Shown here piece by piece: positions 7,822 to 20,746 of a stretch of DNA of 64,000 bases. The notes under the pieces were generated by a model. It saw only the letters and a program-made list of their open reading frames with translations, had not been told where the DNA came from and made no database searches. The position numbers were made by a program, and so were the translations under genes. Every line of letters begins with the position of its first letter. Positions within the stretch are counted from its first letter, which is position 1. This stretch comes from an uncultured Clostridium sp. (GTDB lineage Bacteria > Bacillota > Clostridia > Lachnospirales > Lachnospiraceae): contig CALAAS010000050.1 in assembly GCA_937885015.1 (NCBI GenBank), positions 62,001-126,000 of the forward strand, read 5' to 3'.

Positions 7822-10344
7822 ATGGAGCATATACGCTGCGTGGTAGAACGAATTACATATCACAATCCGGAAAATGGCTATACGGTGCTCCGGTGTGCGG
7901 TTAAAAATGCTGGGGATCTGGTAACGGTGGTTGGAACCATGGCGGCCCCCCATGTCGGTTCGGTGCTTTCAGCAGCTGGTTTCTGGAAGATAGATTCCAG
8001 GTATGGACGCCAGTTTTCGGCAGAAAAGGTAGAGGAGGCACTTCCGGCGACGGCATATGGGATTGAGAAATACCTGGGTTCCGGCCTGGTAAAAGGGATT
8101 GGTCCCCGATTTGCAAAACGTATTGTGGAAACATTCGGAACCGATACGCTGGATGTGATTGAGAATACGCCGGACGAACTTCTGAAAGTGCCGGGAATCG
8201 GACGAGTGAGGGTAAACCGGATCCGGACGGGGTGGCAGGAACAAAAAGAAATCCGCAATATTATGCTGTTTCTCCAGAGCCATGAGGTAAGTACATCCCA
8301 TGCAGTGAAGATATTTAAAACCTACGGCAGTGAGAGTGTTGAGATCGTAAAGGAAAATCCCTATCGCCTGGCAGATGATATCTGGGGGATCGGGTTTAAA
8401 ACGGCAGATTCCATTGCAGAAAAAATGGGCATTGATAAAGAGACGTATGTCCGGCTTAGAAGCGGTATTTTCTATACTTTGAATAAGTTGGCAGAAAACG
8501 GGCATTGTTATGCAAAGCGGGGACAGCTGCTTGAGAGGGCCATGGAACTTCTGGAGGTGGGAGAACAGAAGCTGCAGGAAGCTCTGGATGAAATGCTGCG
8601 AGCCGGGGATGTGATTTTGGACACAGAGCTGGAAAATGAGCCGGAGGCGATTTATCTCTCTCCTTATTATATTGCGGAAACCGGGTGTGCGAGACATTTG
8701 CTCCGCCTTATGGAGGCGGGAAGTCCGGCTGAAACGGACGGAGAGGCCATTTTACAGGCGGTAATTGCTGAATCCGGGATTTCCTATGATGAGATCCAGC
8801 TGGAAGCCATAAAGACGGCAATTTCCTCCAGGGTAATGGTGCTGACTGGCGGCCCGGGAACGGGAAAAACCACGACAACGCTGGGGATTATTTTCGCCTG
8901 TAGGAAGGCGGGCCGTCAGGTCCTTTTGGCCGCACCTACGGGAAGAGCGGCCAAAAGGATGTCGGAGGCAACCGGGATGGAGGCGAAGACCATCCACCGC
9001 CTGCTGGAGTATAAGCCGGTAGATGGATATCAGCGGAATGAAGAGAAAACGCTGGATGGAGATGTGCTGATTCTGGATGAATGCTCCATGGTGGATATCA
9101 TGCTGATGTATCATCTTCTGAAGGCGGTTCCGCCGCATATGGCGCTGATTCTGGTGGGGGATATTGATCAGCTGCCCAGTGTAGGAGCCGGAAATGTGCT
9201 GCGGGATATCATGGACTCCGGAAGGATTCCGGTGGTTCGCCTCACGCAGATTTTCCGTCAGGCACAGGGCAGCAGGATTATTATGAACGCCCATCGGATC
9301 AATCAGGGGAAAGGCATTGACATGCGTGGTGGAAAGGCTGCGGATTTCTTTTTTGCGGAAAAGGAGACGAATCAGGAGGTGGTGGATACCATTGTCCAGT
9401 ATTGCAGGATCAATTTACCCCGGTATTACCATGTGGATCCCCTGCAGGATATCCAGGTGCTGACACCCATGCAGAGAGGGGAGTGCGGAGCGGTAAATTT
9501 GAACCGGGTGCTGCAGGAGGCCATGAATCCGTCTTCCGTTGCTCTGCGCCGGGGAGGAATTGAGTATCGCCTGCGTGACAAGGTCATGCAGATCCGGAAT
9601 AATTACGAGAAAGAAGTATTTAATGGCGATATCGGAACGATTGTAAACGTGAATCCGGAAGATCGGGAGCTGGCAGTGGATTTTGATGGCCGCCAGGTGG
9701 TATATGATGTGACGGAGCTGGATGAATTGTCTCTGGCCTATGCGGTAACCATCCATAAGGCTCAGGGAAGCGAATATCCGATTGTGGTTATGCCCTTTAC
9801 CATGAGCCATTTTGTGATGCTGCAGCGAAACCTTCTGTATACGGGGGTAACCAGGGCAAAAAAGATTCTGGTTCTTGTGGGAGAAAAGCGGGCGGTATAT
9901 TATGCCATTAAAAATGAAACGACAACGGGACGCAATACCGGACTTATGCAGCGTCTGCGCCATGACAGCAGGGGCGAGCAGGAGGAAAATCTGTGGAAGC
10001 GGTTGTCACGTTCCCCCTTTCGCAGCCGTTTTTCCCTGAAGGCCAGCGATCGGGCGTATGTGGAAGAAAAGGGAATGGAGACCATAAAAGACCATGCCCG
10101 GGAATTTGTGAGAAAACGCCTTGGACCGGCAGAACCGAAAAATGACGGAAAACAGACCCCCATGCAGGGACATCCGGTTTTCCTGGCGCAGCACGCCACG
10201 GCTACTTGTTGCCGTGGCTGCCTGGAAAAATGGCATCATATCCCCAGGGGAAGAGAATTAACAAAAGAGGAGCAGGAATATGTGGTTGGAGTAATCGTAG
10301 AATGGATCCAGAGGCAGATGCGCCTGATTCGGCTTTCCAAATGA
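7822..10344 (+). CDS. recD2: RecD2-type DNA helicase fused to a C-terminal DUF4186-like domain
   Basis: An 840-residue superfamily 1B 5'-3' DNA helicase. The N-terminal OB-like and helix-hairpin-helix region contains KGIGPRFAKRIVE and KVPGIGRVRVNRI. The motor has Walker A GGPGTGKTTTT (about 343), motif II LDECSMVD and GDIDQLPSVG, and the C-terminal motif AYAVTIHKAQGSEY. RecD2 homology ends near residue 715. A further ~115 residues follow (about 724-838), with SRSPFRSRF, the segment NDGKQTPMQGHPVF, then HATATCCRGCLEKWH and IPRGRELTKEEQEY. I recognise this as the DUF4186 family, usually a free-standing protein of about 110 residues. ATG at 7822 was chosen because GGAGGGGAC precedes it and homology begins there; the in-frame extension upstream runs antisense into the MFS remnant. 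Confidence 0.9.
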   Translation: MEHIRCVVERITYHNPENGYTVLRCAVKNAGDLVTVVGTMAAPHVGSVLSAAGFWKIDSRYGRQFSAEKVEEALPATAYGIEKYLGSGLVKGIGPRFAKRIVETFGTDTLDVIENTPDELLKVPGIGRVRVNRIRTGWQEQKEIRNIMLFLQSHEVSTSHAVKIFKTYGSESVEIVKENPYRLADDIWGIGFKTADSIAEKMGIDKETYVRLRSGIFYTLNKLAENGHCYAKRGQLLERAMELLEVGEQKLQEALDEMLRAGDVILDTELENEPEAIYLSPYYIAETGCARHLLRLMEAGSPAETDGEAILQAVIAESGISYDEIQLEAIKTAISSRVMVLTGGPGTGKTTTTLGIIFACRKAGRQVLLAAPTGRAAKRMSEATGMEAKTIHRLLEYKPVDGYQRNEEKTLDGDVLILDECSMVDIMLMYHLLKAVPPHMALILVGDIDQLPSVGAGNVLRDIMDSGRIPVVRLTQIFRQAQGSRIIMNAHRINQGKGIDMRGGKAADFFFAEKETNQEVVDTIVQYCRINLPRYYHVDPLQDIQVLTPMQRGECGAVNLNRVLQEAMNPSSVALRRGGIEYRLRDKVMQIRNNYEKEVFNGDIGTIVNVNPEDRELAVDFDGRQVVYDVTELDELSLAYAVTIHKAQGSEYPIVVMPFTMSHFVMLQRNLLYTGVTRAKKILVLVGEKRAVYYAIKNETTTGRNTGLMQRLRHDSRGEQEENLWKRLSRSPFRSRFSLKASDRAYVEEKGMETIKDHAREFVRKRLGPAEPKNDGKQTPMQGHPVFLAQHATATCCRGCLEKWHHIPRGRELTKEEQEYVVGVIVEWIQRQMRLIRLSK

Positions 10345-10363
10345 AGAGCAGAAAAATTTCTGA

Positions 10364-10392
10364 TTGACAAAATTACATGGCGGGAGTATTAT
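10364..10392 (+). promoter_or_regulatory. Promoter of the glutamine-amide operon leader
   Basis: TTGACA (10364-10369), 17 bases, TATTAT (10387-10392): a near-consensus sigma-A promoter. Transcription would start near 10399, just before the leader hairpins and about 285 bases ahead of asnB. Confidence 0.75.
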
Positions 10393-10402
10393 CTCTTTTA
10401 AT

Positions 10403-10447
10403 AAAGACAAAGGCGTCTTTGAGATTGTGATCTCAGAGACGCTTTTT
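10403..10447 (+). promoter_or_regulatory. Leader attenuator: terminator with competing upstream hairpin
   Basis: A 13-base stem (10413-10425 with 10430-10442, one wobble, TGTG loop) followed by TTTTT is a good intrinsic terminator. The 5' half is also part of a mutually exclusive small hairpin: AAAGAC (10403-10408) pairs with GTCTTT (10415-10420) around the six-base loop AAAGGC. A six-base loop with A first and G fourth is the form bound by ANTAR antiterminators such as EutV and NasR. Those proteins need two such hairpins, and I can see only one. Transcription of the downstream asnB operon is therefore likely attenuated; the signal is not established. Confidence 0.55.
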
Positions 10448-10535
10448 CGCTTTTCAGGGCATAAATTTTATGAAATTTTTAAAGGGATATTATTTTAGGG
10501 CAAGGGCGCCTGCATGCGGTTTCGCATCCGGGTTG

Positions 10536-10589
10536 CTCTGCTTTTTTTATTTCACAGGACAATATATGCTGTGAAATAAAAAGGCAGAG
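10536..10589 (+). repeat. Long inverted repeat in the asnB leader
   Basis: Arm 10536-10556 (CTCTGC, T-run, ATTTCACA) and arm 10570-10589 (TGTGAAATA, A-run, GGCAGAG) are almost perfectly complementary over 20-21 bases around a 13-base loop. In RNA this makes a very stable hairpin about 95 bases before asnB. The rest of 10448-10683 holds a short ATGCG/CGCAT hairpin near 10515 and no gene. No T-box or known riboswitch consensus was recognised. Confidence 0.7.
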
Positions 10590-10683
10590 TGGGGTTCGCT
10601 ATACGGCGGATTTAGAAAGTATGCCCTGGAAAATGCCATAGAGTAGCGGACGCTTTGCGCAAAACAGAGAGGAGAGTGAAACT

Positions 10684-13891
<3,208 letters not shown>

Positions 13892-13906
13892 ATAAGAGGG
13901 AAGAAA

Positions 13907-15025
13907 ATGAGAGAATTTGACAGAAAGCTGATATTGGAGGATGGAAGCGAGTATTACGGATATGGGTTTGGCTGTCAGGAGGATCGGATTACGGAGCTGG
14001 TATTCAATACATCTTTAGTGGGGTATCAGGAGATTCTTTCGGATCCCTCCTACACGTATCAGACCGTTGTGATGGCATATCCCCTGATTGGAAATTATGG
14101 AATGGCGGCCGATGATTTTGAGACAGAGCGGCCATCCATTGGAGGCTTGGCGGTGCGGGAATATAACGATGTGCCGTCGAATTTCCGCAGTATTGCTACA
14201 CTGGGGGAAATTATGGAGCGGTTTCATATCCCTGGAATTTCTGGAATCGACACCAGAAAATTGGTCAGGCATATCCGAAATGGGGGTAGCTGTCTGGCGT
14301 TGATGACGGGAGCTCATACTTCCCTTGCGGAGGGCCTGGGGCGTTTGAAAAGGTATGAGGCGCCGCGGGACGCAGTGGCAGCAGTGAGCCGAAAGAAAGC
14401 GGCGGTCTACCCGGCCGCCCATTTGGCCAGGGACCGGGAACTTCATGTGGTGGCCATTGACTGCGGCATGAAAGAAAATATTTTGCGCTGTCTTACGGCT
14501 CTTGGATGTCGGGTAACCGTGCTCCCGTGGGATACCAGTGCAGAAGAGGCGGCGGCCTGGAACCCGGATGGCATTTTCATATCCAATGGTCCGGGCGACC
14601 CACAGGATGCGGGGGCGGTAATCCGTCTGGTGCAGGAGCTTCGCGGGAGATATCCCATATTCGGGATCTGCCTGGGACATCAGATCATTTCCCTGGCCTA
14701 TGGGGCCAGAACCTACAAGCTGAAATTTGGTCATCGGGGTGGAAATCATCCGGTCAAAAATGTAAAGACAGGAAAGATAGAAATCACCTCCCAGAATCAT
14801 TCATTTGCGGTGGATCCGGACAGTCTGGCAGGAACCGGACTGGAAATGACCCATGTAAACCTTCTGGATCACACAGTGGAAGGAGTTGAGTGCCGGGAAG
14901 ACCGGGTGTTCAGTGTCCAGTATCATCCGGAGAGCGCGCCGGGGCCTCAGGACAGCCGGTATTTGTTTGACCAGTTTATAGAGAACATGGAGGAAGTAAA
15001 GCATGGCAAAGAGAACGGATATTAA
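13907..15025 (+). CDS. carA: Carbamoyl-phosphate synthase small subunit
   Basis: The glutaminase subunit that feeds ammonia to CarB for carbamoyl phosphate, the precursor of pyrimidines and arginine. 372 residues. It has the CarA N-terminal domain ([27 protein letters not shown]) and a class I amidotransferase domain with Cys255 in GICLGHQI, plus SQNHSFAVD and [11 protein letters not shown]. The final 23 bases overlap the start of carB, so the two subunits are translationally coupled. Confidence 0.96.
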   Translation: MREFDRKLILEDGSEYYGYGFGCQEDRITELVFNTSLVGYQEILSDPSYTYQTVVMAYPLIGNYGMAADDFETERPSIGGLAVREYNDVPSNFRSIATLGEIMERFHIPGISGIDTRKLVRHIRNGGSCLALMTGAHTSLAEGLGRLKRYEAPRDAVAAVSRKKAAVYPAAHLARDRELHVVAIDCGMKENILRCLTALGCRVTVLPWDTSAEEAAAWNPDGIFISNGPGDPQDAGAVIRLVQELRGRYPIFGICLGHQIISLAYGARTYKLKFGHRGGNHPVKNVKTGKIEITSQNHSFAVDPDSLAGTGLEMTHVNLLDHTVEGVECREDRVFSVQYHPESAPGPQDSRYLFDQFIENMEEVKHGKENGY

Positions 15026-18000
15026 AAAAATACTGGTCATTGGATCTGGACCGATCGTGATCGGGCAGGCAGCAGAATTCGACTATGCGGGAACCCAGGC
15101 CTGCCTTGCCCTGAAAGAAGAGGGATATGAGGTGATCCTGTGCAATTCCAATCCGGCTACGATCATGACGGATCCGGCGATAGCGGATAAGGTCTATATG
15201 GAGCCGCTGACGCTGGAATATATGGCCAAGATAATCCGTCATGAGAGGCCGGATGCGATCGTTCCTGGAATCGGCGGCCAGACCGGACTGAACCTGGCCA
15301 TACAGCTGGAGAAAAAGGGTGTCCTCCGGGAATGCCAGACAGAACTTCTGGGTACCGGAAGCGAGAGCATTGCCAGAGCAGAAGACCGGGAACTGTTTAA
15401 GGAACTTTGTGAGGAATTGGGAGAGCCGGTTCTCCCCTCCAGGGTTGCTGGAACGGTGGGAGAGGCAGTAATGGCGGCCAGAGAGATTGGTTATCCGGTT
15501 GTCATCCGTCCTGCTTTTACGCTTGGCGGAACCGGAGGTGGTTTTGCGGACTCGGAGGCAGAATTTATGGAACTGATCCGTAACGCCCTGGCGGTTTCGC
15601 CGGTTCATCAGGCACTCATTGAAAAAAGCGTCCGGGGTTTTAAGGAGATAGAATATGAGGTAATCCGGGATGCCAACGACACAGCTATTACTGTCTGCAA
15701 CATGGAAAACTTGGATCCGGTGGGGATCCATACGGGCGACTCCATTGTAGTGTGCCCTTCTCAGACGCTGACGAACAAAGAATACCAGATGCTGCGGGAC
15801 AGTGCCCTGAAAATGATCCGGGCCCTGAAGATCGAGGGCGGATGCAATGTACAATTTGCTCTGGATCCCAGGTCGTTCCAGTACTATCTGATCGAGGTAA
15901 ATCCCAGAGTATCGCGTTCTTCAGCGTTGGCTTCCAAGGCCAGCGGGTATCCCATCGCCAGAGTTTCCGCAAAGATCAGTGTGGGAATGACACTGGATGA
16001 GATCATGCTGGTCAATACGCCGGCATCCTTCGAGCCGGCTCTGGATTATGTGGTAACGAAGATGCCCCGGTTTCCTTTTGATAAGTTTACGGATGCCAAT
16101 CAGAAGCTTGGAACCCAGATGAAGGCCACCGGGGAAGTGATGGGAGTGGGGAGAACCTTTGAGGAGAGTTTCCTGAAAGCGATCCGTTCCCTGGAAACTG
16201 GCGTCTTCCATCTCCATAAGAAGAAGTTTGACGAAGAAAGACCAGAGGCGCTTCTGGAATATGTGAAGATCGGGACGGACGACAGGGTGTATGCCATCGG
16301 CCAGCTGCTGCGTCTGGGGAGGCCTGTTTCGGAGATTGCCGAGGCGACGGGGATCGACCGGTTTTTTCTGGATAAAATGCAAAAGATCATTGAGATGGAG
16401 GAGAGGCTTAGAAACCATCCGGGAGACCTGGACGTGCTTTATGAAGCCAAGCGTATGGGCGTTTCAGACCAGGCGGTGGCCGGATTCTGGAATATGAACG
16501 AAACGAACGTTTTTGCTCTTCGGAAAAAGCATGGAATGTTTCCGGTTTACAAAATGATCGATACCTGCGCTTCAGAATTTGAGAGCTACGTGCCCTATTT
16601 CTATTCCACCTACGAGGAGGAAAATGAAGCGATTTTGGAAAATAAAAAGAAAATCCTCGTGCTGGGATCCGGCCCCATCCGGATCGGTCAGGGAGTGGAA
16701 TTTGATTATTCTACTGTACATGCCGTAAAGACGATCCGGGAGGCTGGTTACGAGGCGATCATCATCAACAATAACCCGGAGACGGTATCCACAGACTATA
16801 CCACCTCAGATAAGCTGTATTTTGAGCCGCTCTGTGTGGAGGATGTGATGAATGTCATTGAGCTGGAAAAGCCGGATGGGATTGTGGTTTCTCTGGGCGG
16901 CCAGACGGCGGTCAACCTGGCGGAACCTCTGAGAGAAAGGGGAGTTTCCATTATCGGAACCGGCTGTGAGGCCATCGAGAGGGCAGAAAACCGGGATACT
17001 TTTGAGCACCTGCTGCGTTCTCTTGCCATTCCGCAGCCGAAGGGACGGGCGGTTACCAATATGGAAGATGGAGTGAGGGCGGCCAGAGAGATTGGCTATC
17101 CGGTGCTGGTCCGTCCCAGTTTTGTCCTGGGAGGCAGAGCTATGCAGATCGTGGCGAAGGAAGAGCAGCTGCGCCAGTATTTGAAAACAGCGGTGGAAAT
17201 CGATGTGGATAAGCCGGTTCTGGTGGATCACTACATCTGCGGGAAAGAGGTGGAGGTGGATGCGATCTGTGATGGACAGGAGGTATTTGTTCCGGGGATC
17301 ATGGAACTGGTGGAGCGGACGGGGGTACATTCCGGCGATTCTATCAGTGTGTATCCCAGCTTCAGCATTTCGAAAGGCGTAAAGGAGCGGATCCTGGATT
17401 ATACGAGACGGCTGGGATTAGGGATTGGCATTGTTGGTCTTTTCAATATTCAGTTTATTGTGGATAAAGACGAGAATGTATATATTATTGAAGTAAATCC
17501 GCGCTCTTCCAGAACGGTGCCGTTTCTGTCAAAGGCAACCGGTTATTCCCTGGCGGACATTGCCACCCGTGTGATGCTGGGAGCGTCATTGCGAGAGCAG
17601 GGATATTCCATGGTGTATCCGGAAGAGAAGAAAAAATGGTACGTCAAGGTTCCGGCATTTTCCTTTGAAAAGCTCAGTGGGATGGATGCCTATCTGTCTC
17701 CGGAAATGAAGTCCACAGGAGAAGCCATCGGGTATGATGAAAAAATGCATCGGGCCATGTACAAGGCGCTGATCGCATCCGGGATTCGGATGCCAAATTA
17801 CGGGACGGTGCTGGTTACCCTGGCAGATGAAGACAAGGAAGAGGCGCTGACGCTGATCCGGCGCTTTTATGATATGGGTTTCAATATCGAAGCTACGGTG
17901 GGGACGGGTGAATTTCTGAAGGCCCACGGGATCCGGACCAGGATCCGCAGGAAACTCAGCGAAAACAGCACGGAAATTCTGGAGGCGATTCGGGCCGGCT

Positions 18001-18182
18001 ACGTCAGCTATGTGATCTGTACCCGGGCTATATTGTCCGGTGTTCATTATGAGGACGGCCTGGCTATCCGGAGGACAGCCATTGAAAACCATGTGACCAT
18101 GTTTACCTCCCTGGATACGGTTCGAGTGCTGCTGGATGTACTGGAAGAAATAACCATCGGAGTTTCTGCGATTGACGCATAA
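15003..18182 (+). CDS. carB: Carbamoyl-phosphate synthase large subunit
   Basis: A 1059-residue enzyme with two homologous ATP-grasp halves. The first (about 1-550) makes carboxyphosphate and carbamate; the second (about 550-930) phosphorylates carbamate. The paired motifs [19 protein letters not shown] and [18 protein letters not shown] mark the two halves. An MGS-like regulatory domain closes the protein (about 935-1059). It begins inside the end of carA. It is the fourth gene of the asnB-pyrG-carA-carB series. Confidence 0.96.
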   Translation: MAKRTDIKKILVIGSGPIVIGQAAEFDYAGTQACLALKEEGYEVILCNSNPATIMTDPAIADKVYMEPLTLEYMAKIIRHERPDAIVPGIGGQTGLNLAIQLEKKGVLRECQTELLGTGSESIARAEDRELFKELCEELGEPVLPSRVAGTVGEAVMAAREIGYPVVIRPAFTLGGTGGGFADSEAEFMELIRNALAVSPVHQALIEKSVRGFKEIEYEVIRDANDTAITVCNMENLDPVGIHTGDSIVVCPSQTLTNKEYQMLRDSALKMIRALKIEGGCNVQFALDPRSFQYYLIEVNPRVSRSSALASKASGYPIARVSAKISVGMTLDEIMLVNTPASFEPALDYVVTKMPRFPFDKFTDANQKLGTQMKATGEVMGVGRTFEESFLKAIRSLETGVFHLHKKKFDEERPEALLEYVKIGTDDRVYAIGQLLRLGRPVSEIAEATGIDRFFLDKMQKIIEMEERLRNHPGDLDVLYEAKRMGVSDQAVAGFWNMNETNVFALRKKHGMFPVYKMIDTCASEFESYVPYFYSTYEEENEAILENKKKILVLGSGPIRIGQGVEFDYSTVHAVKTIREAGYEAIIINNNPETVSTDYTTSDKLYFEPLCVEDVMNVIELEKPDGIVVSLGGQTAVNLAEPLRERGVSIIGTGCEAIERAENRDTFEHLLRSLAIPQPKGRAVTNMEDGVRAAREIGYPVLVRPSFVLGGRAMQIVAKEEQLRQYLKTAVEIDVDKPVLVDHYICGKEVEVDAICDGQEVFVPGIMELVERTGVHSGDSISVYPSFSISKGVKERILDYTRRLGLGIGIVGLFNIQFIVDKDENVYIIEVNPRSSRTVPFLSKATGYSLADIATRVMLGASLREQGYSMVYPEEKKKWYVKVPAFSFEKLSGMDAYLSPEMKSTGEAIGYDEKMHRAMYKALIASGIRMPNYGTVLVTLADEDKEEALTLIRRFYDMGFNIEATVGTGEFLKAHGIRTRIRRKLSENSTEILEAIRAGYVSYVICTRAILSGVHYEDGLAIRRTAIENHVTMFTSLDTVRVLLDVLEEITIGVSAIDA

Positions 18183-18194
18183 AGGAGAGAGAGT

Positions 18195-19385
18195 ATGGTA
18201 CCCAATACTAATTATAAAAATCTGAAGGATTCTTACCTGTTCTATCATATTTCACAGAAAGTAAACGCCTGGCTGGAAGACCATCCCGGAAGCCATCTGT
18301 ATCGCATGGGGATTGGGGATGTATCTCTTCCGCTCTGTTCTACGGTTATAGAGGCGCTTCACCGGGCCGTGGATGAGCAGGCGACGGCTGCCACATTCCA
18401 TGGCTATATGCCGGAGTGCGGTGACCTGTCGCTGCGAAAAAAGATTGCGGGGTATTATGGGAAACGAGGGGTGGAACTGTCTGAGGAAGAGGTGTTTGTC
18501 TCCAGCGGAGCCAGTGATGAACTGGGAGATATTCTGGATCTGTTCGGACGGGATAAGACGGTGCTGATCATGGAACCGGCCTACCCTGCCTATGTGGATG
18601 CCAATCAGATGGCAGGAAACCGGATCATTCATCTTCCTGCCGGAAAGGAGAATGGATTTCTGCCGGCTCCAGACGAGGGGATCCTGACAGATGTGGTCTA
18701 TATCTGCTCACCGAACAATCCCACTGGCGCTGTGTTTGACGCCGCGGGACTCAGGGCATGGATAGAGTATGCAAAACGGAAGGATGCCATTCTTCTCTTT
18801 GACGCTGCCTATGAGGCATTTATTGAGGATCCGGCTCTTCCACACAGCATTTTTGAGATCGAGGGTGCCAGGGACTGCGCCATTGAAATCTGTTCCCTCT
18901 CCAAGACGGCCGGTTTCACGGGAACCCGCTGCGGTTATACCATTATCCCGCGCGAGCTGACCCGGGGAGAAATGAACCTCCATGCTATGTGGGTCAGAAA
19001 CCGGACCACTAAAACAAACGGTGTTTCGTATATCATCCAGAAAGGGGCGGAGGCTGTATTTACCCAGGAGGGGCAGCGTCAGATCTATGATAACATCCAT
19101 ATTTATAAGAAAAATGCAGCCTGCCTGATGGAGGCTCTGGACAGACTCGGAATCTGGTACTGCGGAGGAAAAAATGCGCCATATATCTGGATGAGATGTC
19201 CAGGGGATATGGGAAGCTGGAAGTTTTTTGATGAACTGCTTACAAATATCCAGGTAATCGGGACGCCTGGTGCCGGATTTGGAAGCTGCGGTGAAGGGTA
19301 TTTTCGCTTTTCTACCTTCGGATCGCCCGAGGACACACGGGAAGCAGCCAGACGCCTGGAACAATTTCTGCCGGAACTTCTGTGA
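18195..19385 (+). CDS. dapL: PLP aminotransferase, LL-diaminopimelate aminotransferase type
   Basis: A class I/II fold aminotransferase of 396 residues. The start motif NYKNLKDSYLFYHI, the glycine-rich YRMGIGDVSLPL, SPNNPTGAVFD, and the PLP-lysine segment SLSKTAGFTGTRCGY (Lys237) match LL-diaminopimelate aminotransferase, which makes LL-DAP directly from tetrahydrodipicolinate and glutamate for lysine and cell-wall synthesis. It follows carB by 12 bases with an AAAGGAGAG site and appears to be the last gene of the amide operon. A DapL paralogue with another substrate cannot be excluded. Confidence 0.82.
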   Translation: MVPNTNYKNLKDSYLFYHISQKVNAWLEDHPGSHLYRMGIGDVSLPLCSTVIEALHRAVDEQATAATFHGYMPECGDLSLRKKIAGYYGKRGVELSEEEVFVSSGASDELGDILDLFGRDKTVLIMEPAYPAYVDANQMAGNRIIHLPAGKENGFLPAPDEGILTDVVYICSPNNPTGAVFDAAGLRAWIEYAKRKDAILLFDAAYEAFIEDPALPHSIFEIEGARDCAIEICSLSKTAGFTGTRCGYTIIPRELTRGEMNLHAMWVRNRTTKTNGVSYIIQKGAEAVFTQEGQRQIYDNIHIYKKNAACLMEALDRLGIWYCGGKNAPYIWMRCPGDMGSWKFFDELLTNIQVIGTPGAGFGSCGEGYFRFSTFGSPEDTREAARRLEQFLPELL

Positions 19386-19436
19386 GCTTCCGTTGTATCT
19401 GTTCTTCCCGTTTGCCACTTGTTTGTATAAAAATGA

Positions 19437-19465
19437 GTGACAAGGCCAGCGAAATATGGTAAAGT
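19437..19465 (+). promoter_or_regulatory. Candidate promoter before the CofE-like gene
   Basis: GTGACA (19437-19442) and TAAAGT (19460-19465) at 17-base spacing, 58 bases before the start codon. No clear terminator is visible after dapL, so read-through is possible. Confidence 0.4.
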
Positions 19466-19523
19466 TAAGAGTGGGGTTGAGTCCCATTGTTAAAGAACAA
19501 AGGAAATATGGAGGAATACGGCG

Positions 19524-20723
19524 ATGGACAGACTGATTGGTACGGTTTCCCGCGGTGTGCGGGCGCCGATTATTAGACAGGGAGACGATCTGGTTCAGAT
19601 TGTCACAGATTCAGTGTTAAATGCGGCGAAGAGCGAAGGCTTTGAACTGCGGGATCGCGATGTGGTTGCGGTTACAGAGGCGGTTGTGGCCAGAGCGCAG
19701 GGAAATTATGCGACCGTGGATCAGATTGCCAAAGATGTACAGGCAAAATTCGGTGACGATACAGTGGGAGTGATTTTCCCGATTCTTAGCCGGAACCGGT
19801 TTGCCATTTGCCTGAAGGGAATTGCTAAGGGATGCAAAAAAATGATCCTGATGCTCAGCTATCCGTCAGATGAGGTGGGCAACCATCTGATTTCGGAGGA
19901 TGAGCTGGATGACAGCGGTGTAAATCCCTGGAGTGATGTTCTGACAGAGGCGGAGTACCGTCGTCTGTTCGGATATAAAAAGCATCAGTTTACAGGGGTC
20001 GATTACGTTGAATATTATAAGAAGCTGATTGAGGACTGCGGAACGGAAGTGACAGTCCTGTTTGCCAACAATGCAAAAGCAATTCTCAAATATACAGGAA
20101 GTGTTCTCAACTGTGATATTCACACCCGGGCACGGACCAAACGCCATCTGCTGAAGGCTGGAGCGAAAAAAGTCTATTCTCTGGATGAGATTCTGACAGA
20201 GAGCGTGGATGGAAGCGGTTATAATGACCGTTACGGCCTGCTGGGCTCCAATAAAGCCACGGAGGATTCGGTAAAGCTGTTCCCGATTCACTGTGATGAA
20301 TTTGTAACTGGTGTTCAGAAGAAACTGATGGAGGCCACCGGCCGCCATGTGGAGGTTATGGTTTACGGAGACGGGGCATTTAAGGATCCGGCTGGAAAGA
20401 TCTGGGAGCTGGCGGATCCCATTGTTTCTCCTGCCTATACGGCTGGTCTGGAGGGAACGCCCAATGAAATCAAGTTAAAATATCTGGCGGATAATGATTT
20501 TGCAGATCTGTCCGGCCAGGCTTTGAAGGATGCCATCTCCGACTATATCCGGGAGAAGGATAAAAAAGCGGAGAGCCTGACCGGAAACATGGTTTCTCAG
20601 GGAACGACACCGAGACGCCTTACGGATTTGATCGGGTCTCTCTGTGACCTGACGTCCGGAAGCGGTGACAAGGGAACCCCCATTGTACTGGTACAGGGAT
20701 ATTTTGATAATTATACAAAATAG
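19524..20723 (+). CDS. Coenzyme F420-0:L-glutamate ligase-like protein
   Basis: 399 residues with the CofE-type gamma-glutamyl ligase fold in the N-terminal ~230 residues (start GTVSRGVRAPIIRQGDD, then RDRDVVAVTEAVVARAQGNY and ISEDELDDSGVNPWSDVL). In archaea and actinobacteria CofE adds glutamates to coenzyme F420. Bacteria of this group are not known to make F420, and no other cof gene is in the window, so this long variant probably adds glutamate (or another amino acid) to a different acceptor. The C-terminal ~170 residues carry no motif I know beyond VYGDGAFKDPAGKIWELADP. Confidence 0.75.
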   Translation: MDRLIGTVSRGVRAPIIRQGDDLVQIVTDSVLNAAKSEGFELRDRDVVAVTEAVVARAQGNYATVDQIAKDVQAKFGDDTVGVIFPILSRNRFAICLKGIAKGCKKMILMLSYPSDEVGNHLISEDELDDSGVNPWSDVLTEAEYRRLFGYKKHQFTGVDYVEYYKKLIEDCGTEVTVLFANNAKAILKYTGSVLNCDIHTRARTKRHLLKAGAKKVYSLDEILTESVDGSGYNDRYGLLGSNKATEDSVKLFPIHCDEFVTGVQKKLMEATGRHVEVMVYGDGAFKDPAGKIWELADPIVSPAYTAGLEGTPNEIKLKYLADNDFADLSGQALKDAISDYIREKDKKAESLTGNMVSQGTTPRRLTDLIGSLCDLTSGSGDKGTPIVLVQGYFDNYTK

Positions 20724-20746
20724 GAGCAGCGGCCCGGGAGGGAGTT

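Noticed and set aside
10399..10683. T-box or glutamine riboswitch before asnB
   Set aside because: No T-box sequence (GGTGG-type bulge) and no glutamine aptamer consensus could be found; only hairpins are seen.
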